From a bacterium (GTDB taxonomy: Bacteria > SZUA-79 > Acidulodesulfobacterales > Acidulodesulfobacteraceae), in NCBI GenBank assembly GCA_021813595.1, contig JAKAKF010000014.1:1-8486 (forward strand): a stretch of 8,486 nucleotides of DNA, given 5' to 3'. A program made the position numbers and the translations under genes. Below the pieces are notes generated by a model. The model saw only the letters and a list, made by a program, of their open reading frames with translations. It ran no database searches and had not been told where the DNA came from. Of the stretch, positions 6,341 through 8,486 are shown piece by piece (position 1 is the first letter of the stretch; the number at the start of each line of letters is the position of its first letter).

Positions 6341-6536
6341 TATAATAAAAGAGATTTTTTTATAAAATATTGCTTTATGCTATAAAGTATTCCTATTAAG
6401 TAAGCAGTGCGAAGAAGTAACGGCTTTTTTTTAAACTTTGTAAAGATGATTTTGATACCTTAAATAACCTTGTACTTGCTCAAGGAATTAGGTATTTTTA
6501 ATAATTAAACCTTTTAAAAGTAAGGAGGAAGTCGTT
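6341..6536 (+). other. Long 5' leader of the acetate-transporter gene
   Basis: The leader between the promoter and the ATG contains no convincing gene. Visible pairing elements are CTTTAT-GCT-ATAAAG (6373-6387) and an ATACCT/AGGTAT stem (6455-6460 with 6490-6495) that encloses CCTTG/CAAGG (6468-6472 with 6481-6485) and is followed by TTTTT. There is also CCTT (6510-6513), which could pair with AAGG (6522-6525) in the Shine-Dalgarno sequence AAGGAGG (6522-6528). A six-codon frame without a ribosome site starts at 6446. No known riboswitch class was recognised, and the stems are short in an AT-rich context. Confidence 0.4.
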
Positions 6537-7076
6537 ATGGCAGAAGAAAAAAAAGTCGGCGACCCGACAGCGTTGGGTCTATTCGCGTATGGCATAGCTC
6601 TTACGCTTTTGGCTACTGTAATTGGGGGATTTGCGGGTCCATTTAACGGACTGATTTTAGGAACGATTATTTTTACTGGAGGAGTAGGTCTTGTTTTGGC
6701 AGGCGTTTACGATTTTATGCGCGGCAGTGCCTTTGGAGGCGTTGCATTTACAGGATGGGGTTTGTTATTTTTAACCGTTTCGGCTTTTTTTATCGCGACG
6801 GTTATCACAAAAGCGGCAGCAGGGCCTGCGCCTATGTTCGGCGGCTGGTTTCACTTGATGTGGTCAATCTTTGGTTTTGCAACATTTTTTGGAGCCAATG
6901 TATTAAAAAAATGGATAATGCTGCAGATTGCTCTTTTTTTGACGAGCGTTTTTCTTTTAATACAGGCTATAGGACTATTTACGGGGTCGCTGGCGGTTCT
7001 TCTGCCAAATAGTAGGAATAGTCGGCATAGTCGCAGGTTTATGCGCACTTTATACAGCTATAGCCGTATTAATTAA
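6537..7076 (+). CDS. SatP/YaaH-family acetate/succinate:proton symporter, frameshifted near the C-terminus
   Basis: The frame opens at ATG 6537 behind a strong AAGGAGG and reads 179 residues. It matches the GPR1/FUN34/YaaH (SatP) family: the N-terminal signature DPTALGLFAYG (compare NPAPLG), then GTIIFTGGVGLVLAGVYDFMRGSAFGG corresponding to the GGIAQIFAGLLEYKKGNTFG region of E. coli SatP, followed by several membrane helices. These proteins move acetate and succinate with protons across the inner membrane. After Pro157 the frame turns into a Ser/Arg-rich sequence quite unlike the family, while the expected last helix is present one frame over (see 7009-7110). As it reads, the protein would lack its final membrane helix. 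The gene has its own promoter and terminator, so it is a single transcription unit. Either the strain carries a broken or recoded gene, or one base is wrong in the sequence. Confidence 0.87.
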   Translation: MAEEKKVGDPTALGLFAYGIALTLLATVIGGFAGPFNGLILGTIIFTGGVGLVLAGVYDFMRGSAFGGVAFTGWGLLFLTVSAFFIATVITKAAAGPAPMFGGWFHLMWSIFGFATFFGANVLKKWIMLQIALFLTSVFLLIQAIGLFTGSLAVLLPNSRNSRHSRRFMRTLYSYSRIN

Positions 7077-7110
7077 CGGAGCGGCGGAAAAAACCGTTCT
7101 TCCGGCGTAA
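7009..7110 (+). pseudogene. Displaced C-terminus of the SatP-type transporter (+1 frame)
   Basis: In the frame starting at 7009 the DNA encodes IVGIVGIVAGLCALYTAIAV, then LINGAAEKTVLPA and a TAA at 7108-7110. This is the family's usual last helix and ending, which in E. coli SatP contains GWIGLICGASAIYLA and RTVLP. Joining residue 157 of the upstream frame to this part, by removing one A from the AAA at 7007-7009, gives 190 residues, against 188 in E. coli SatP. The coding similarity shows that the true or ancestral gene ended at 7110. Whether the disruption is biological or a sequencing/assembly error cannot be told from one sequence. Confidence 0.85.
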
Positions 7111-7145
7111 ACTAAAAAAACAAAGGCGTCAAATTTATTCACTTT

Positions 7146-7186
7146 GGCGGGAGCTTATAAAAGCTTCGTTTTTATAAATGCCTGCC
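7146..7186 (+). other. Imperfect hairpin downstream of the acetate-transporter gene
   Basis: GGCGGG (7146-7151) pairs with CCTGCC (7181-7186) with one G-T pair. After a 3-base mismatch on each side, TTATAAAA (7155-7162) pairs with TTTTATAA (7170-7177) around GCTTCGT. No T-run follows the stem, so it is not a standard terminator alone. It could protect the 3' end of the mRNA or act together with the terminator at 7198. Confidence 0.5.
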
Positions 7187-7197
7187 TCCGTATCATT

Positions 7198-7240
7198 ACT
7201 CCCGACCGCGTCATGCGCAGTCGGGAGTTTTTATTTTTCA
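7198..7240 (+). terminator. Intrinsic terminator after the acetate-transporter gene
   Basis: ACTCCCGAC (7198-7206) pairs perfectly with GTCGGGAGT (7220-7228). An inner GCG/CGC pair continues the stem across one mismatch, and TTTTATTTTT follows directly. It lies 88 bases after the restored stop codon at 7110. The T-tract is on the + strand only. Confidence 0.88.
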
Positions 7241-7471
7241 TTCCCTCAATATACTGCCGACACGTAATTGCAAATGCGTTTATATCCGCTATATTTTCGT
7301 ACGCAACGAGTATTAAAAAATCCGTTTTATTTTTATTGTTTTAGGTATATAATAAAAAATAAAAATTTTAAAAAATTATTTTTTTAAAATTGGATTCATC
7401 AATCTTATTCAATAAATAAATCTTATATAAGTATAAGTTTATTAGTTTTAAAATTTCGATATAGTATAAAC

Positions 7472-7498
7472 AAAGATAAGAAAGATAACAAAGATAAG
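7472..7498 (+). repeat. Three tandem 9-base repeats upstream of queH
   Basis: AAAGATAA occurs at 7472, 7481 and 7490, exactly 9 bases apart (each followed by G or C), and a partial GATAAAG follows. The repeats lie 35-61 bases before the queH start, downstream of a weak TATAAA (7465-7470). The stretch 7241-7471 before them is AT-rich with no gene seen. Function is unknown; it could be a regulator site or simple slippage. Confidence 0.55.
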
Positions 7499-7532
7499 AT
7501 AAAGCGGTAAACGAATAACGAAACAATTAACA

Positions 7533-8120
7533 ATGGGAATCGAAAAAAAACTTTTGCTTCATATATGCTGTTCGCCATGTTTAATGTATCCTTACTCGGT
7601 TATTGTTTCCGATAAGCTTTCCTTAGATAAAAAATTCGACAAGATTATAGGTTACTTTTACAACCCAAATATACATCCATATACTGAATATTTAAGGCGC
7701 GAGGAGTCTTTAAGAAAATTTAGCGATACCGTAGGTCTCAAAGTAATTTACGAAAAAGATTACGATATAGAGGAGTTTATAAGGAACGTGGTTTTCAGGG
7801 AAGAAAACCGCTGTTATTACTGCGTCGCCGGCAGGCTTGAAAAAACCGCCGCCCTTGCTAAGTCGTCTAAATTCACGCATTTTTCGACTACGCTTTTATA
7901 CAGCAAGCATCAGGATCATGACTATATCAAAGAAACAGGTTTTAATCTGCAAAAGAAATACGGAGTTAATTTTTATTACGAAGATTTCAGGCAGGGCTAT
8001 AAAGATGGTATAGAGCTTTCTCGCAGATACGGCTTATACCGTCAAAATTATTGCGGCTGTATTTATAGCGAGAAGGAAAGATTTTTTGCAAAATCTTCAA
8101 AATCTTTAAAATTTTTTTAG
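7533..8120 (+). CDS. queH: Epoxyqueuosine reductase QueH
   Basis: A 195-residue protein with the full QueH (formerly DUF208) motif set: HICCSPC near the N-terminus (Cys12, Cys13, Cys16), FYNPNIHPYTEYLRR (residues 42-56), RCYYCVAGRLEKTA (Cys94, Cys97), FSTTLLYSKHQDH (residues 117-129) and NYCGCIYS (Cys174, Cys176). QueH reduces epoxyqueuosine to queuosine in tRNA wobble position 34, the last step of queuosine synthesis, and is the unrelated substitute for cobalamin-dependent QueG. The cysteines bind an iron-sulfur cluster and a second metal in the characterised enzyme, and all are present here. Length is typical. The ATG at 7533 has no Shine-Dalgarno sequence, and an in-frame stop at 7500-7502 leaves no earlier start, so translation may be weak. 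It appears to be a stand-alone gene unrelated to the sulfur block. Confidence 0.93.
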   Translation: MGIEKKLLLHICCSPCLMYPYSVIVSDKLSLDKKFDKIIGYFYNPNIHPYTEYLRREESLRKFSDTVGLKVIYEKDYDIEEFIRNVVFREENRCYYCVAGRLEKTAALAKSSKFTHFSTTLLYSKHQDHDYIKETGFNLQKKYGVNFYYEDFRQGYKDGIELSRRYGLYRQNYCGCIYSEKERFFAKSSKSLKFF

Positions 8121-8162
8121 TTATGGTACGATTAAAATTTCAAATAATCAAGATAAAAATAT

Positions 8163-8277
8163 AATTACCGATGTTATATTTGATAACTCATTTTTATGAG
8201 TCCTAAATCTTTAAATTTATATCTTTTGCAGCCATAGGGGTGGGGAAAAATACAAAATGGTTACGGCGGCGGTAATT
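8163..8277 (+). other. Possible structured element upstream of the lipoprotein gene
   Basis: AATTACCG (8163-8170) can pair with CGGTAATT (8270-8277). Between them are GTTAT/ATAAC (8173-8177 with 8183-8187), ACTCAT/ATGAGT (8186-8191 with 8196-8201, sharing bases with the former), CCAT/ATGG (8232-8235 with 8257-8260) and a G-rich AGGGGTGGGG (8236-8245). The outer stem enclosing hairpins looks riboswitch-like, but an 8-bp match in 280 AT-rich bases can occur by chance and no known class was recognised. Confidence 0.25.
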
Positions 8278-8336
8278 CTATCGAAACAGAAAAAAATAAT
8301 AATTAAAACAGTATCGTTGATATTGCAAAAATACTA

Positions 8337-8365
8337 TTTACAATATATAAAAATATGAACATAAT
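8337..8365 (+). promoter_or_regulatory. Possible promoter of the lipoprotein gene
   Basis: TTTACA (8337-8342), a 17-base spacer and CATAAT (8360-8365) would start transcription near 8372, giving a short leader of about 30 bases ahead of the ATG at 8401. Both elements are one mismatch from consensus, but the region is very AT-rich. Confidence 0.35.
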
Positions 8366-8400
8366 AATAAGAATAAAATCAAAATAGGAGGCATGAATCA

Positions 8401-8486
8401 ATGAAAATTAAGAAAAAAATTACTATATCGCTTATTTTAATTCTCGGAATATTTATGGTATCTTCGTCGTTAAGCGGTTGCGCTAC
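8401..8486 (+). CDS. Lipoprotein, N-terminal fragment (3' partial)
   Basis: The ATG at 8401 has an AGGAGG site at 8386-8391 (9-base spacing). An earlier ATG at 8393 is out of use because it is followed by a stop after three codons and sits one base from the ribosome site. The visible 28 residues are a lipoprotein signal peptide: basic MKIKKK, a hydrophobic core, and the lipobox LSGC with Cys27 as the lipidated residue. The protein would be anchored in the outer or inner membrane facing the periplasm. The mature domain lies beyond the window, so no function can be named. Confidence 0.8.
   Translation, partial: MKIKKKITISLILILGIFMVSSSLSGCA

Noticed and set aside
6424..6431. T-run in the acetate-transporter leader as a terminator
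   Set aside because: The preceding sequence offers only a four-base AAGC/GCTT stem with a long loop.
6755..7012. 85-codon + strand frame inside the acetate-transporter gene
   Set aside because: Overlaps membrane helices of the SatP-type protein in another frame; no ribosome site and no family resemblance. It also does not lead into the displaced C-terminus.
7144..7344. 66-codon open frame starting at TTG 7144 on the + strand
   Set aside because: It runs straight through the hairpin at 7146-7186 and the strong terminator at 7198-7240, has no ribosome site and its translation resembles no protein.
1..8486. tRNA, rRNA, CRISPR array, insertion sequence or transposase
   Set aside because: No cloverleaf sequences, regularly spaced repeats, inverted terminal repeats or transposase motifs were seen on either strand.

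Overview
The window is AT-rich, and every convincing gene lies on the + strand. Most genes have strong AGGAGG or GGGGG-type ribosome binding sites. The gene set suggests a Gram-negative sulfur-metabolising bacterium: a SoxB C-terminus, a TusA plus YeeE thiosulfate-uptake pair, small DsrE-family sulfur-relay proteins, an exported rhodanese, a SatP-type acetate transporter and QueH. An AT-rich deltaproteobacterial-type lineage such as the acid-tolerant Acidulodesulfobacterales would fit, but this is inference and the sequence alone does not fix the taxon.

Layout. (1) 1-744: C-terminal 247 residues of a SoxB-like thiosulfohydrolase whose 5' end lies outside the window. (2) 897-1484: a TetR-family regulator behind a near-consensus sigma70 promoter (825-852) and a GAACGTTC palindrome (871-878). 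(3) 1583-6194: a run of nine same-strand genes with short gaps (12-74 bases): an exported seven-bladed beta-propeller, TusA, YeeE, a two-helix membrane protein, two DsrE-like proteins, a 56-residue DsrH/TusB-like protein, an exported rhodanese, and a small secreted lysine-rich protein whose only cysteine is its penultimate residue. An 18-bp-stem terminator (6213-6257) closes the run. (4) 6195-6536 has no gene. It holds that terminator, a very good promoter (6306-6334) and a leader of about 195 bases with possible hairpins. (5) 6537-7110: a SatP-type acetate/succinate transporter whose last third of a helix and conserved C-terminus are displaced by one frameshift near 7007-7009. (6) 7111-7532 has no gene. 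It holds an imperfect hairpin (7146-7186), a strong terminator (7198-7240), AT-rich sequence and a triple 9-base repeat (7472-7498). (7) 7533-8120: QueH. (8) 8121-8400: no gene; possible pairing elements and a weak promoter. (9) 8401-8486: start of a lipoprotein gene.

How the genes may work together (inference). SoxB acts on periplasmic thiosulfate bound to a carrier. YeeE, with the TusA-like protein, would bring thiosulfate or a related sulfur species into the cytoplasm. The DsrE/F/H-like trio and TusA would pass persulfide sulfur between cysteines. The exported rhodanese and the Cys-tailed small protein could do similar work outside the inner membrane. The TetR regulator sits at the head of this block and may control itself and possibly the block.
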